Shown here piece by piece: positions 11,813-20,362 of a DNA stretch of 64,000 bases (position 1 is the stretch's first letter; every line of letters starts with the position of its first letter). The translations under genes were made by a program, and so were the position numbers. The stretch comes from Rugalucina vietnamica. Lineage: Eukaryota; Mollusca; Bivalvia; Lucinida; Lucinidae. The stretch covers positions 9,518,201-9,582,200 of the forward strand of contig OZ024877.1 in assembly GCA_964017185.1 (NCBI GenBank). Reading direction: 5' to 3'. Below the pieces are notes generated by a model. That model saw nothing but the letters and a program-made list of their open reading frames with translations. It ran no database searches and was not told where the DNA came from.

Positions 11813-12181
11813 CAATAATGCCCGGCCGAACTTTTGTCAACTTTCCTTCCCTCTTTTGTTTTCTATTTCAGCTACAAGAATGCGCATTAGTGCCGTTTTA
11901 TGGTATTCCGAACATGCTCGGAACATTTTGTTTTCATCGACACGGAGCATGCTAAGATGCAAATACGAGCATGCGCACTGACGCATGGACAGGTTAATTC
12001 GAGCATGCTTGGAACTGCCTTTTCAGTCAACATGGAGGATGACCGCTCCTAACATATAGGTTTTTGCAACTGCGAGCATGCCTGTGCGTGAGAAAACATA
12101 CAGTTTGGGTCCCGAACAGGTTCGACACAAGCCAGGCTGTAAAGTGACAGCATAAAGCTTGAAGCTTGAAACGTTGGATAT

Positions 12182-13911
12182 GATAGTTCGTCTCTCACTA
12201 ATGAGAAAGACCATCATTATTTCTTGAATAGTGCTGATGTGTGTTGGTGAGTTCTTTGATGGCTGACTAGGCCAATTCTGGCTCTAAACTGTCGGTTGCA
12301 AGTAGAGCAAGTCAATGTCATAGAGTCTGCTGGTGGCACATTTGTTTTGGCTTTGCGCTCTCTTCGCTTTCTTTCAGCTTCACAGATTCTCTTCTTTTCA
12401 TAGAGAGCTGCTCCTTTGTTGATGAGACCTCGCCACTTTGATCGCTCTGGTGGTCTGTACCCACTCTGGCATTAAAGTCGCCAAGAAGGATAAGCTTGTC
12501 TGTGCGGGGTGTTGCAGAAATAACATTGTCTAGGTCATCATAGAACTTGTCCTTGACCTCATCTGGATTGGTCATTGTGGGTGCATAAGCACTGACAATA
12601 GTTGCATGTTTATTGCCTGACAGAGGAAGTCTCAATGTCATTAGACGGTCATTAATGCCTTTTGGCAATCCTGACAGCTTACCAACAAGTTCTGTTTTGA
12701 TGGCAAAGCCAACTCCTGCTTCACGCCTCTCTTCACTTTTGCGTCCACTCCAGAAGAAGGTGTATCCAGCACCAACTTCTTTGATCTCCCCAACATCTGC
12801 GAACCGAGTCTCACTCAATGCAGCTATCTGTATATCATACCTCCCAAGTTCTCTGCCCACAAGGGCCGTTCTACGCTGTGGTCTATCTGACCCAGCACTA
12901 TCCATTAAAGTGCGCACATTCCATGCGCCAATCCGTAAGGGGATTACTCTAGCTTTTTTCTTTGTATTTCGACCGCTTAAGGGGATCCCCGCTGATCGCG
13001 GTTAACCAGCCAGGGGCTTTGAAGCAGGCAATTGTTTAGGGCACCTTTTCTCGCCCCTTCCCCATGCTACGGGGGTGAGCAGTGCGGTCCTAAATAGGTC
13101 TGCTCAGTCACTCAGCCGACTGCCGAATTCTGCTTACTGCTTCTCCTCACAGAAAACGACCATTAGAACTGAGCCGCCTGTGTGCAGGTCTGCAACTACA
13201 GCTCCCAGTGTGTCCTACACCTGCTGCTTCGCCACTCGCCCATCGCCACAGGACTTTGTAGGTATGTGGGTGCAAGTGTGATGAAATTGTTGTGTATGCA
13301 AGTGCTTGTGTGTTGAGAAATAAGATTACATGCGCTATGAAATTGGATTATAGTGAGGAAGAGGTGCGCAACGTCAACCTCACTCTCTAGTCCTCGCCCA
13401 GCTGCGCCCAGAGGCAAGACACAGGTCAAGACGTCTGGAGTTGGGTTTGGATGCAGTGGATGACCGTAACATCTTTAGTGCCTTGTCACGCTCTGCATGT
13501 TCCACAACATGTTGCTGTATCGCTTACTGAACCGTTGAATCAGATGATTTCTTCCGCTCCATCTACCGAAACAGTCTTTGCATATCTGGACTAGGCATAT
13601 CCAGACACACAGGTTTGATTTTGGAGTTTCCTTCTCCTAGATGAATTGCTGGCCACAGCTGAAGAGCTCCATCTACCCTTTCTTAGGTTTTGTTTAGAGA
13701 CCTGTAAACTCCTAGGAGGGCTGTCAACCAAGACTAATGAGTTCCCCCTGCCCAGCTAGATTTTGTGTAGAGAACTAGCTTAACTCCTAGATGAGTTGCC
13801 TTCCAAGGCTAACGAGCCCCATCTGCACCGCATGACAACAGGTAGTACTGATTACATGTTACAGTAGCAGTTAAACTGACCTGACCTAATAATAATAATA
13901 ATAATAATAAC
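12182..13911 (-). mobile_element. LINE retrotransposon with the reverse transcriptase deleted
   Basis: The direct repeat 'acgttggatat' lies on both sides (about 12171-12181 and 13912-13922), a convincing target duplication inside repeat R1. On the minus strand the element has a long 5' region (13890-12990), an APE-type endonuclease (12985 to about 12440) and, after a deletion, a C-terminal zinc-finger tail (about 12350-12220). A (TAA)n run at 13888-13910 lies at the 5' side. The whole reverse transcriptase is missing, so it is an internally deleted copy. Confidence 0.75.
12318..12985 (-). CDS. LINE APE-type endonuclease fragment
   Basis: Apurinic-endonuclease-like domain of a LINE ORF2, which nicks the target DNA before reverse transcription. 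The frame is open from about 12985 and begins with the typical IGAWNVRTL, which lies before the first Met at 12917. It continues with [20 protein letters not shown] and ends the domain with [10 protein letters not shown]. Soon after, the sequence jumps to the far C-terminus: the words [11 protein letters not shown] and the C2H2 finger CSTCNRQFRARIGLVSH read in a different frame at about 12420-12240, so the deletion also shifted the frame. The type resembles molluscan elements often annotated as 'craniofacial development protein 2-like'. It is not a host gene. Confidence 0.75.
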
Positions 13912-13990
13912 AACGTTGGATATAAGTAGAAGATGAACAGTCATGTTATCCGTGTGGCGAAAACAAACCCGCTGATCATCTATGCAGTTA

Positions 13991-14120
13991 CACAGGGGCC
14001 TGTATCGTCATTTTTAAGGTTTAAGGTGGATAGGTATGTAGACTATATATGAATATATAGACAATATATATACATACCTATCCCCCTAAAACCTTAAAAA
14101 TGACGATATAGACCCCTGTG
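13991..14120. mobile_element. 130-bp hAT-like MITE (hairpin)
   Basis: The arms beginning CACAGGGGCCTGTATCGTC and its mirror are complementary over about 50 bases, with an AT-rich loop of 'atatat' words. An 8-bp direct repeat, TGCAGTTA, flanks it (13983-13990 and 14121-14128). The 8-bp duplication and CAGGG-type end fit the hAT superfamily. It is inserted in repeat R1. Confidence 0.8.
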
Positions 14121-14439
14121 TGCAGTTACTGCACAGCTGATCTGTGTCTTTGTTTTCGCATGTGCAAATCGTTGGTTTTCTCCTGCGAAGGCTCATTTAA
14201 GGTAAATCCGAGCATGCTCTGAATGGCTTCTTTTATCGATAGCGAGCCTACGTAACGTGACCAAAGAGGTTCCGATTAGCGCATGCGCGGAGCAGCCTAA
14301 ACCGAAAATTACATAACTATAGCCACAACGTGGTAACGTGGATATACATGTAGCAACAACAGTATAGAACACTATTCCGGATCATTTCGGTCCATAAATA
14401 GCTTAATCCTATAACCTCGCTCCACCCCTTTTAGTAGCG

Positions 14440-14730
14440 CTTTAGAGCACTATAAAAGATATTTTCCAGAAAACAGCATTTTTATTACCTAAATGATGAC
14501 AGCGCTGCGCACTGCCCTGCTTAAGAATAGTACCCTTTCTCATCGGTACACTGCTGACCACGGGGTGCCCCTTGGGATGATGTGAACCGGTTCTAACGTG
14601 TACCCACAATCTTTTTTTGGGCAATAATAAGAAAAAAAAACGATAAATTTTCTTTTGAAAATTTTCATTTTTTACAACTTGAAAATGTCTGTATATTGCA
14701 TGGGCATGTTTTCATAATGAATTTGTTCCA
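14440..14730 (+). repeat. Dispersed repeat R2, copy 2
   Basis: It shares 'ggttctaacgtgtacccaca', the 'gaaaattttcattttttaca' stretch and 'tattgcatgggcatgtttt' with the palindromic copy at 46415-46695. The left arm is diverged. Confidence 0.5.
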
Positions 14731-14940
14731 TACTCTCTAATCAAAGTTTGAACAGGCCTGGATGTACTGAAAATTTTCAGCCGAATAGTCAAGATCTTGT
14801 GTGGTCATCGTGTTACACGAACACTGTGAATACTGCAAATACACCTGTGCCGTAAAGGAAGATTTCTTTTGTGAGATGCACAAGAAATTTCCAAAATCTC
14901 AAGTTCCAGGCACCAAAATGAAGGATCATATACTAAGAAA

Positions 14941-15305
14941 TACAGCTCCGTTTCATTAATAACATACCCCTGCAATGTCGCAAAATAAATTGACCCCGCA
15001 CCCTACATTGCATGGCTCATTGCTGGTTGGTTATTAGTCTTGCCTGGATGAAACTTCTACAATTTGTGTATACATTTATTTGTGTTAAACTGGTAGTTTG
15101 TTTATATTGATCATGAGCAGTCCGATTGGACAGGAAGCTGTTTTCGGCATGTACCAAAATTCCGACAGAATTAATGTCAAGTTTTCAACTTTCGGAGATT
15201 GGTATTATGTAAGTACTCTGAATAATGCCACTTTCTGACCTGAATATTATTCATTGACATCTATTTGATATACATTAAAACTTGCACCGCATTCGCAATA
15301 CATAT
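14941..15305 (+). repeat. Outer inverted repeat, left arm
   Basis: This stretch is an inverted copy of 41635-41990, lying outside both Polinton TIRs and target duplications. Matching blocks include 'acatacccctgcaatgtcgc' and 'cagtccgattggacaggaag'. The Polinton therefore lies in the spacer of an older inverted duplication or TIR element. A 96-base open segment ending in GTAAGT (15113-15208) is shared by both arms and could be an exon. Confidence 0.8.
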
Positions 15306-15455
15306 AAAGTTCAGAAATTATGATTAAATAGATGCTATTTCCTTCATTACAGACATATTTCAAGGAAGCAAAACTGCTCTTAATGTCTTCTTCCATCTTA
15401 ATGTGCTCTCGCGCGTTTAATATTTAATTCGTTGAAGTTTCTATTGGATGATTAC

Positions 15456-16175
15456 AGTCGGGTAAAATGGATAGGGCAAAAAGGGTCTCAAAGACCTTTT
15501 TTGACCCTATGACGTCACATCCGGTCGCCATCTTGAAATTACCTCACATCCGGTCGCCATCTTTGATTACGTATATCCGGTCGCCATCTTGTTTGACCTC
15601 ACATCCGGTAGCCATCTTGGATGACATCATGTCCAGTCGTCATTTTGGTATGGCACAATATCCGGTCCGCCATCTTGGATGATGACATAGAGCGTCACTC
15701 TCACTAAACTGGGTCATCTATTGTTCGCACACCTGCGCTCGGTGGATCCCTAATGCTTTATTCGATACGGTTTCCATTTTTAGAACAGCTGGTGCCATCC
15801 GGGCGGCACCCACTGTCTGGAATGCGGTCATCATTCGATACACACCACACCCGCTGTAGCTCAGTCGGTAGAGCGCCTGGCTGTAAACCAGGAGGTCGGT
15901 GGTTCGATCCCACTCCGCGGGATTTTTTTTTTTTTTTTTTTTAATTGGCTCTCGAAGAAACAGCTATGTGTTAACTTTTTAATAGCAGTAACATTCATTT
16001 AACTCACACTTGTTGTCGGATAAGCCTATGAACTAGACAAACACGGACAATGAGGCAAAGAATGCCATTTTACAGAGATTTGTTCTTTTGTTTTGGGTGG
16101 GTCGAGACACCAGCGGCTAGGTAACAATACGGGCTCTGTTTCTAATTATAGATCTGACCCAGAAATTCGCGTCTG
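15456..16175 (+). repeat. Polinton left TIR, with extra tRNA-bearing segment
   Basis: Bases 15456-15776 mirror the right end closely, and 16085-16175 again mirror its inner part. Between them, 15779-16085 carries a tRNA and a T-run with no good right-arm match. The outer part is an array of about seven units built on 'catccggtcgccatcttg', containing AAGATGGC (YY1-like on the minus strand) and TGACGTCA (CRE-like). These are plausible promoter or end-binding sites. Confidence 0.85.
15850..15922 (+). tRNA. tRNA-Tyr (GTA), intronless, in the Polinton left arm
   Basis: A 73-base cloverleaf: acceptor CCCGCTG/CCGCGGG (one mismatch), D arm with box A TAGCTCAGTCGG, a perfect anticodon stem CCTGG/CCAGG around the loop CTGTAAA, and a T arm with box B GGTTCGATCC. 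The anticodon is GTA. A run of about 18 T follows at once, a strong Pol III terminator. Animal nuclear tRNA-Tyr genes normally have an intron after the anticodon; this one has none, so it may be a captured or derived tRNA rather than a standard host gene. Confidence 0.75.
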
Positions 16176-16230
16176 GATGAAATATATGCCTTTCACATCA
16201 ATTTTATCAGTTAGTTTTTCATAGCACGTC

Positions 16231-16509
16231 ATGGCGCAAGCGCAATTAGACGCCGTCAATTTTAGCATGTGTAAACCGGAGCTTTCTAGTTTGCTTTGTT
16301 TAGCCGAAAAGAAGGAAATTATTTGTTGGATAGATGACAGATTTTCTTTCGAAGTAAAACGTACGAAACAAGGTACTATAGTTGTGCTGAAAGAAGGAAA
16401 AAAGACATTTAAACTAACGATTGAAAAACTGGAGGCCCTGTGTGACTTAAAATATGGAATACTTCTATTAGACGCATTTTTACGCGGAAATGAAATGTTA
16501 GACTGCTAG
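16231..16509 (+). CDS. Small Polinton protein of unknown function (92 aa)
   Basis: First open frame inside the left TIR, starting MAQAQLDAV and ending LDC. It is rich in charged residues with short beta-like stretches (SFEVKRT, TIVVLKEG) and leucine-rich helices near the end. I do not recognise a family. It is on the same strand as the Polinton genes that follow and is followed by about 300 bases without a gene. It could be an early accessory protein, but this rests on position only. Confidence 0.4.
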   Translation: MAQAQLDAVNFSMCKPELSSLLCLAEKKEIICWIDDRFSFEVKRTKQGTIVVLKEGKKTFKLTIEKLEALCDLKYGILLLDAFLRGNEMLDC

Positions 16510-16828
16510 GGAGCCAATAGGAGTGTCTGCTCATGTAGGCATTTGGCTTTGTATATACGTATGTTGAACCAGGGGGCAATGTTTTATTCATGTTTGCGTT
16601 CACAAAGAAGGAACAATGTTTATAACTCTGTGCTACCTTATTCACCAGTATATAGCCAAACAACTCATACCTCATTACAACCTCAGATTCGAGTCCAGAG
16701 AAGCAGCCAATAGGCTGGTGGAGCTGTACGAAAACCAACCGGAGACGTTTTATAAACTATGGTCGCCATTAACGTCATCATTATGACATTTTTCAGTCTT
16801 CACTGATTGTCAGTTTTATAGACTAGAC

Positions 16829-17122
16829 ATGGACGTCTTTTCAAATCGACATTTATACAGAATGGGAATGTTTGAAGACAGACTTTTGACATTCCATAAC
16901 TGGCCAAAACAGATGATGCCTGACAAGTATTCTTTGGCACACGCAGGCTTTTACTATACTGGCCAGAGTGATTATACCGTGTGTTTTGCCTGTCACTTAA
17001 AACTTAACCAATGGGAGAGACACGACAGCCCTTTGCGTGAGCACAAACTTCGTTCTCCAGGATGTATCTATATAAAGATGGTCAGTTGTGAGACGTTCTA
17101 CTGCGACGACGAAACTCCTTGA
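16829..17122 (+). CDS. BIR-domain (IAP-like) protein carried by the Polinton
   Basis: A 97-residue protein that is almost entirely one baculoviral IAP repeat. It shows RLLTFHNWP at the start of the fold, LAHAGFYYTG in the middle, and the zinc site CFAC-x16-H-x6-C followed by IYIK. BIR domains bind caspases or IAP antagonists, and large DNA viruses use them to delay host cell death. There is no RING, so ubiquitin ligase activity is not expected. Molluscs have many IAP genes, so capture from the host is the natural source. It lies between the TIR-proximal ORF and the integrase, the usual place for accessory genes, on the same strand. The frame looks whole in this copy. Confidence 0.85.
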   Translation: MDVFSNRHLYRMGMFEDRLLTFHNWPKQMMPDKYSLAHAGFYYTGQSDYTVCFACHLKLNQWERHDSPLREHKLRSPGCIYIKMVSCETFYCDDETP

Positions 17123-17206
17123 ACACAGTGTGTTGTGTCAACATTATCGTGTTTGAACAAACTAGCTTCTTCTAGATAAAACATACACTATTTTGGATTT
17201 ATTCAA

Positions 17207-17623
17207 ATGATGGAAATTCATAATGAAGGGTTCTGTGCTAAACAATCATTAGATCAATTGGCATTATTGTACGCAGATGAGTGTATGAAAAATCTGTTCT
17301 CAGTAGCCAGACAAATGTGTTATGGGTGTCAGACAGGACATTTATCACAAACACGCCACAGTTGCATCTCTTTGAATTCTCATGAAAAGCTGGTTCGTTA
17401 TTTTCCGCTTATAGTTAGAGCCATAGACGAAAATAAAATCATCCAACTATGGAATAGTATCGTCGCTGGCACTGACTGTTCAAACTGTAGATCTATCAGG
17501 AGACTTGTTGACGATACCATTTGGAGAAAGACAGTGTTACAAAACGAGCAATGGCTGAAAACGCTTTATGACACTGTGAAAAGAATGATACAATTAGAAG
17601 CACGATTTTATGATAACTTTTAG
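17207..17623 (+). CDS. Conserved Polinton-type Cys/His protein, unknown function (138 aa)
   Basis: It begins MMEIHNEGF and has a likely metal-binding motif CYGCQTGHLSQTRHSC near residues 38-53, with a further pair C-x2-C (CSNC) near residue 93. The '-GC...SQ..H.C' pattern recalls a small protein that often accompanies Polinton gene sets; I recall this from family experience and cannot name a function. The rest is predicted mostly helical. It lies between the BIR gene and the integrase on the same strand. Confidence 0.5.
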   Translation: MMEIHNEGFCAKQSLDQLALLYADECMKNLFSVARQMCYGCQTGHLSQTRHSCISLNSHEKLVRYFPLIVRAIDENKIIQLWNSIVAGTDCSNCRSIRRLVDDTIWRKTVLQNEQWLKTLYDTVKRMIQLEARFYDNF

Positions 17624-17724
17624 TTGGTGCTGTCTCGCCTGACAAATGTATTTCTCTGAATGTCATTTTGTCTAGAATATAAATAATTTATGTATTTACT
17701 CTCTTCGTTTTGATGATACTCCCG

Positions 17725-17734
<10 letters not shown>

Positions 17735-17755
<21 letters not shown>
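17735..17755. repeat. (TA)n microsatellite
   Basis: A run of alternating T and A just upstream of the integrase reading frame, in its likely promoter region. Confidence 0.85.
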
Positions 17756-17758
<3 letters not shown>

Positions 17759-17806
17759 CTATCATATCACAAATACCCCACATTCTTGTACTGACTTGCC
17801 CTAAAG

Positions 17807-18937
17807 ATGGACGAAGACAAAAACGCCATCTTAGAAAATTATTATTTCAATGCTGGGAATCCGGCTGCTTTTTCCGGCCCTCAGAAATTGTACAAAGTGT
17901 TAAGCAAGAAATATCCCGGACGATTCGGTCTGGGATATATCAAGAAATGGCTTAACAATCAAGATTCATATTCAATCCAGAGACAAGTTCGTCACAGGTT
18001 TAAAACGCCTAACGTGCGAGTCTCCGGTATCAACGAACAATTCCAAGCAGACCTGGCCAACGTGTCTAATCTAAGTAAAGAAAACTTTGGGACGAATTAT
18101 CTGCTCTTTGTGATTGATGTGTTTTCGAAATACCTCTGGGTTTTACCATTGAAAGATAAGACTGCTAAATCGGTGATAGAGGGCATGTCAATCGTCTTTA
18201 ACGAAAGGAAACCTAAAACGTTACAGACAGATAAAGGGTCAGAGTTCGTCAATAGATGGTTCAAAAAATTCATGACCGAAAACAATATATATTTCTTCAC
18301 CACCCAAAATGTTGCGAAGGCAAGCGTAGTCGAGCGCAGTCAGAGAACCCTTAAAGGAATGATGTATAGAATGATGCGTCAAAAAAGAAGTTACAGGTAT
18401 ATCGACTACCTCGATCAAATCGTGGCTAGTTATAACGCTTCTCCTCACAGAAGCTTAGACTACCTGGCACCTAAACAAGTCAGTAAAATCAACGAGGCCA
18501 ACGTGTGGGCTAGCTTGTATCTGAAGACGACGCCAAAATCGAAAAGGAAGTCGAAACATGTAAACAAATCTTTCGCCAAATTTAAGAAAGGTCAGTTGGT
18601 GCGAGTAAGCTTCCAGAAAAGACCATTCGTTAAATCATACGACGACCAGTTCAGTACAGAAGTATTCAAAATATTTTCTTCTAAATTTATTCAAGGTATA
18701 CCCATGTACGCACTACAAGATCTTCAAGGCGATAAAATCAAAGGCCATTTTTATAATTCTGAGCTCTTAGCTATTGACAAGGACGCCGATAATTTATGGT
18801 TTATAGAGAAAGTGTTGAAACAAAGAAGACGTGGAGGAAAGCTTCAATATTTCGTAAAATGGGACGGGTTTCCGAAGAAATTTAATAGCTGGATTGACAG
18901 TGATTCCGTCATTGACAAAAGTGATCGAGGTGCGTGA
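17807..18937 (+). CDS. Polinton integrase (RVE family) with C-terminal chromodomain
   Basis: A 376-residue retroviral-type integrase that would insert the element and make the 6-bp target duplication. Catalytic acids are visible as D82 (QADLANV), D142 (TDKGSEF) and E176 (VVERSQRTLK). The C-terminal part contains an SH3-like basic region and a chromodomain (residues ~325-370, with YFVKWDGFPKKFNSWID), which in relatives targets integration to histone marks. Its length is usual for Polinton integrases. It starts the main gene block and is followed at once by the penton-like region. The frame looks open throughout. Confidence 0.92.
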   Translation: MDEDKNAILENYYFNAGNPAAFSGPQKLYKVLSKKYPGRFGLGYIKKWLNNQDSYSIQRQVRHRFKTPNVRVSGINEQFQADLANVSNLSKENFGTNYLLFVIDVFSKYLWVLPLKDKTAKSVIEGMSIVFNERKPKTLQTDKGSEFVNRWFKKFMTENNIYFFTTQNVAKASVVERSQRTLKGMMYRMMRQKRSYRYIDYLDQIVASYNASPHRSLDYLAPKQVSKINEANVWASLYLKTTPKSKRKSKHVNKSFAKFKKGQLVRVSFQKRPFVKSYDDQFSTEVFKIFSSKFIQGIPMYALQDLQGDKIKGHFYNSELLAIDKDADNLWFIEKVLKQRRRGGKLQYFVKWDGFPKKFNSWIDSDSVIDKSDRGA

Positions 18938-18939
18938 AG

Positions 18940-19386
18940 ATGGAGCATTACGTGTACATCAAAAGTGACGAAAGCGACCTCTATTTTCCCGAGAATAAAG
19001 TTTACAAATTTAAAGTTCATTTATCCACTCCTTTGTATTTTCCCGGTGTTTGAAAAGTGGGACTCATGGAATTCGAAGCTGGTAGAGGGAAGTCTAGACT
19101 GCCAACGAAAGGCGACGGTGCTGTTTACGTGTTTACCAATATTTGCAAGAGCAGCATTTTAGATGGTGCCGAAAAACCTGTTCTCAGGAGATTGCCGATG
19201 AATGAAAAGAACGGTTGGAGTTATATCTTTGATAGCCCCATCTATCTCCCAATCAGCAAGAAGGAGTTGATAGAATTTGATGTGTATATAAAAACTGATG
19301 ACGATTCGTTTGCCACATATTTGAATTCCCCCGCTTATCTTACACTCCATTTCAAACGATACCCATTTTACTCTGACACTTTCTGA
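18940..19386 (+). pseudogene. Polinton penton-like minor capsid region, broken
   Basis: Motifs YIKSDES, VYVFTNIC, PVLRRLP and a C-terminal YLTLHFKRYPF recall the small jelly-roll minor capsid (penton) protein of invertebrate Polintons. It would fill the capsid vertices. The region starts within a few bases of the integrase stop and precedes the small helical ORF at 19403. It is broken about once. Assignment is by motif memory and gene order, so moderate confidence. Confidence 0.5.
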
Positions 19387-19402
19387 TTAATCAGATACAG
19401 AT

Positions 19403-19747
19403 ATGTCACAATTTTTGATACACGTGCGCTTTCTGAACGATTTGAGAATCGCTAATCCTACTGTTCGCTGTCAGATGATTCGAAACATGACATCCGATCA
19501 AATGAGCGCAATAGTAAAAGTTGTTTTCCATGTCACCAACGGTCTTATTCCAACCCTTCTACAAGATCGGGATTATTTTGCTCAATATCGATTGGTGCTT
19601 AGACGCTTAAGCAGCCCTAGAGTACCTTTTGCTTCTAAGCGTCAGACCCTACTGCAATACCGCAATACTACACTGTTACCCAGGCTACTGGATACTTTCT
19701 ACCTAGTTAGGACCTTCAGACACCTAACGCGCTCACACGAAGAGTAG
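19403..19747 (+). CDS. Small helical Polinton protein, paralogue 1 (114 aa)
   Basis: A basic, helical protein starting MSQFLIHVRFL. It follows the layout seen again in the ORF at 23256: a leading helix, a 'DQMSAIVKVVFHVTNGLIP' segment, then a basic 'RQTLLQYRNTTLLPRLLD' segment. Similar small proteins are common in Polintons, often near capsid genes; their role is not established, and virion core or DNA binding are suggestions only. It lies between the penton-like region and the basic protein. Confidence 0.5.
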   Translation: MSQFLIHVRFLNDLRIANPTVRCQMIRNMTSDQMSAIVKVVFHVTNGLIPTLLQDRDYFAQYRLVLRRLSSPRVPFASKRQTLLQYRNTTLLPRLLDTFYLVRTFRHLTRSHEE

Positions 19748-19810
19748 AGTCAATCGATGTTATATATAAAAGCTACATCTTTTTTTGTCAATGTCAGTCA
19801 TTCCAAGTGA

Positions 19811-20347
19811 GTGAGTCTAATCGGTTGCATTATGCCAAACATGAATCCTTCAAAACTGTACGTGCCAGACCCACAGAAATGGGTGAAATTTTATAAAAAC
19901 TTAGCTGAAGGGAAAATCCAGATAAAGCCGACCAATCAGATGAGAGGCGGCGGTAGAATTTCTCATTCATTTATCGCACCCATAGACAAGTACCTTAAGG
20001 AGTGTGAAGAACCAAAAGCGTCAACGACAGTGACACTAGTGTCTACCACGGAACTAATGGTAGATCAAGCAAAGAGCGAGTTGGAGAGGGAAGGTCGGGA
20101 CTTAAAAACGATTGCTCAAGCGATAAAACCTCAGACAAAGTCAAAACGTCGAAGTGGAAAGAGTTCTTCCGAGGGACGAAAAAACAAGAGAACAAAACTA
20201 AAGAAATCGCCTCGCCAGCATCGCATAATCAAAACAGAACTGAAGAATAAATCGAAAATAGGCAAACGACAAACTGGTGGACATAAAACTACAAAGCACA
20301 GTATCAAACGTCAATTTATTCGATTTCCCTTGTTTGAAAGACGCTAA
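19811..20347 (+). CDS. Basic core-like protein with possible adenain cleavage sites (178 aa)
   Basis: The N-terminal third is ordered (YVPDPQKWVKFYKNL) and leads to MRGGGRISHSFIAP. The C-terminal half is extremely Lys/Arg rich, as in proteins that condense viral DNA. The MRGG-G sequence fits the adenovirus protease consensus (M/I/L)-x-G-G-x, and RQTGGHK is a looser match. An adenain-type protease gene lies 1.5 kb downstream in the same element, so processing during particle assembly is a reasonable inference. It directly precedes the major capsid gene on the same strand. Confidence 0.55.
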   Translation: MSLIGCIMPNMNPSKLYVPDPQKWVKFYKNLAEGKIQIKPTNQMRGGGRISHSFIAPIDKYLKECEEPKASTTVTLVSTTELMVDQAKSELEREGRDLKTIAQAIKPQTKSKRRSGKSSSEGRKNKRTKLKKSPRQHRIIKTELKNKSKIGKRQTGGHKTTKHSIKRQFIRFPLFERR

Positions 20348-20362
20348 ACGGAGAGACCAAAT

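Larger units (their letters stand above)
12090..14215 (+). repeat. Dispersed repeat R1, copy 2, split by a LINE and a MITE
   Basis: The parts 12090-12181, 13912-13990 and 14121-14215 line up in order with copy 1 at 900-1112. The first gap is the LINE (12182-13911) and the second is the hAT-like MITE (13991-14120). The nesting gives an order of events: R1 first, then the two insertions. Confidence 0.6.

Noticed and set aside
12613-13005. 130-residue plus-strand ORF
   Set aside because: Antisense shadow of the LINE endonuclease.
15467-15682. 71-residue ORF with repeated 'SHPVAIL' words
   Set aside because: It is the translated TIR array of the Polinton, not a gene.
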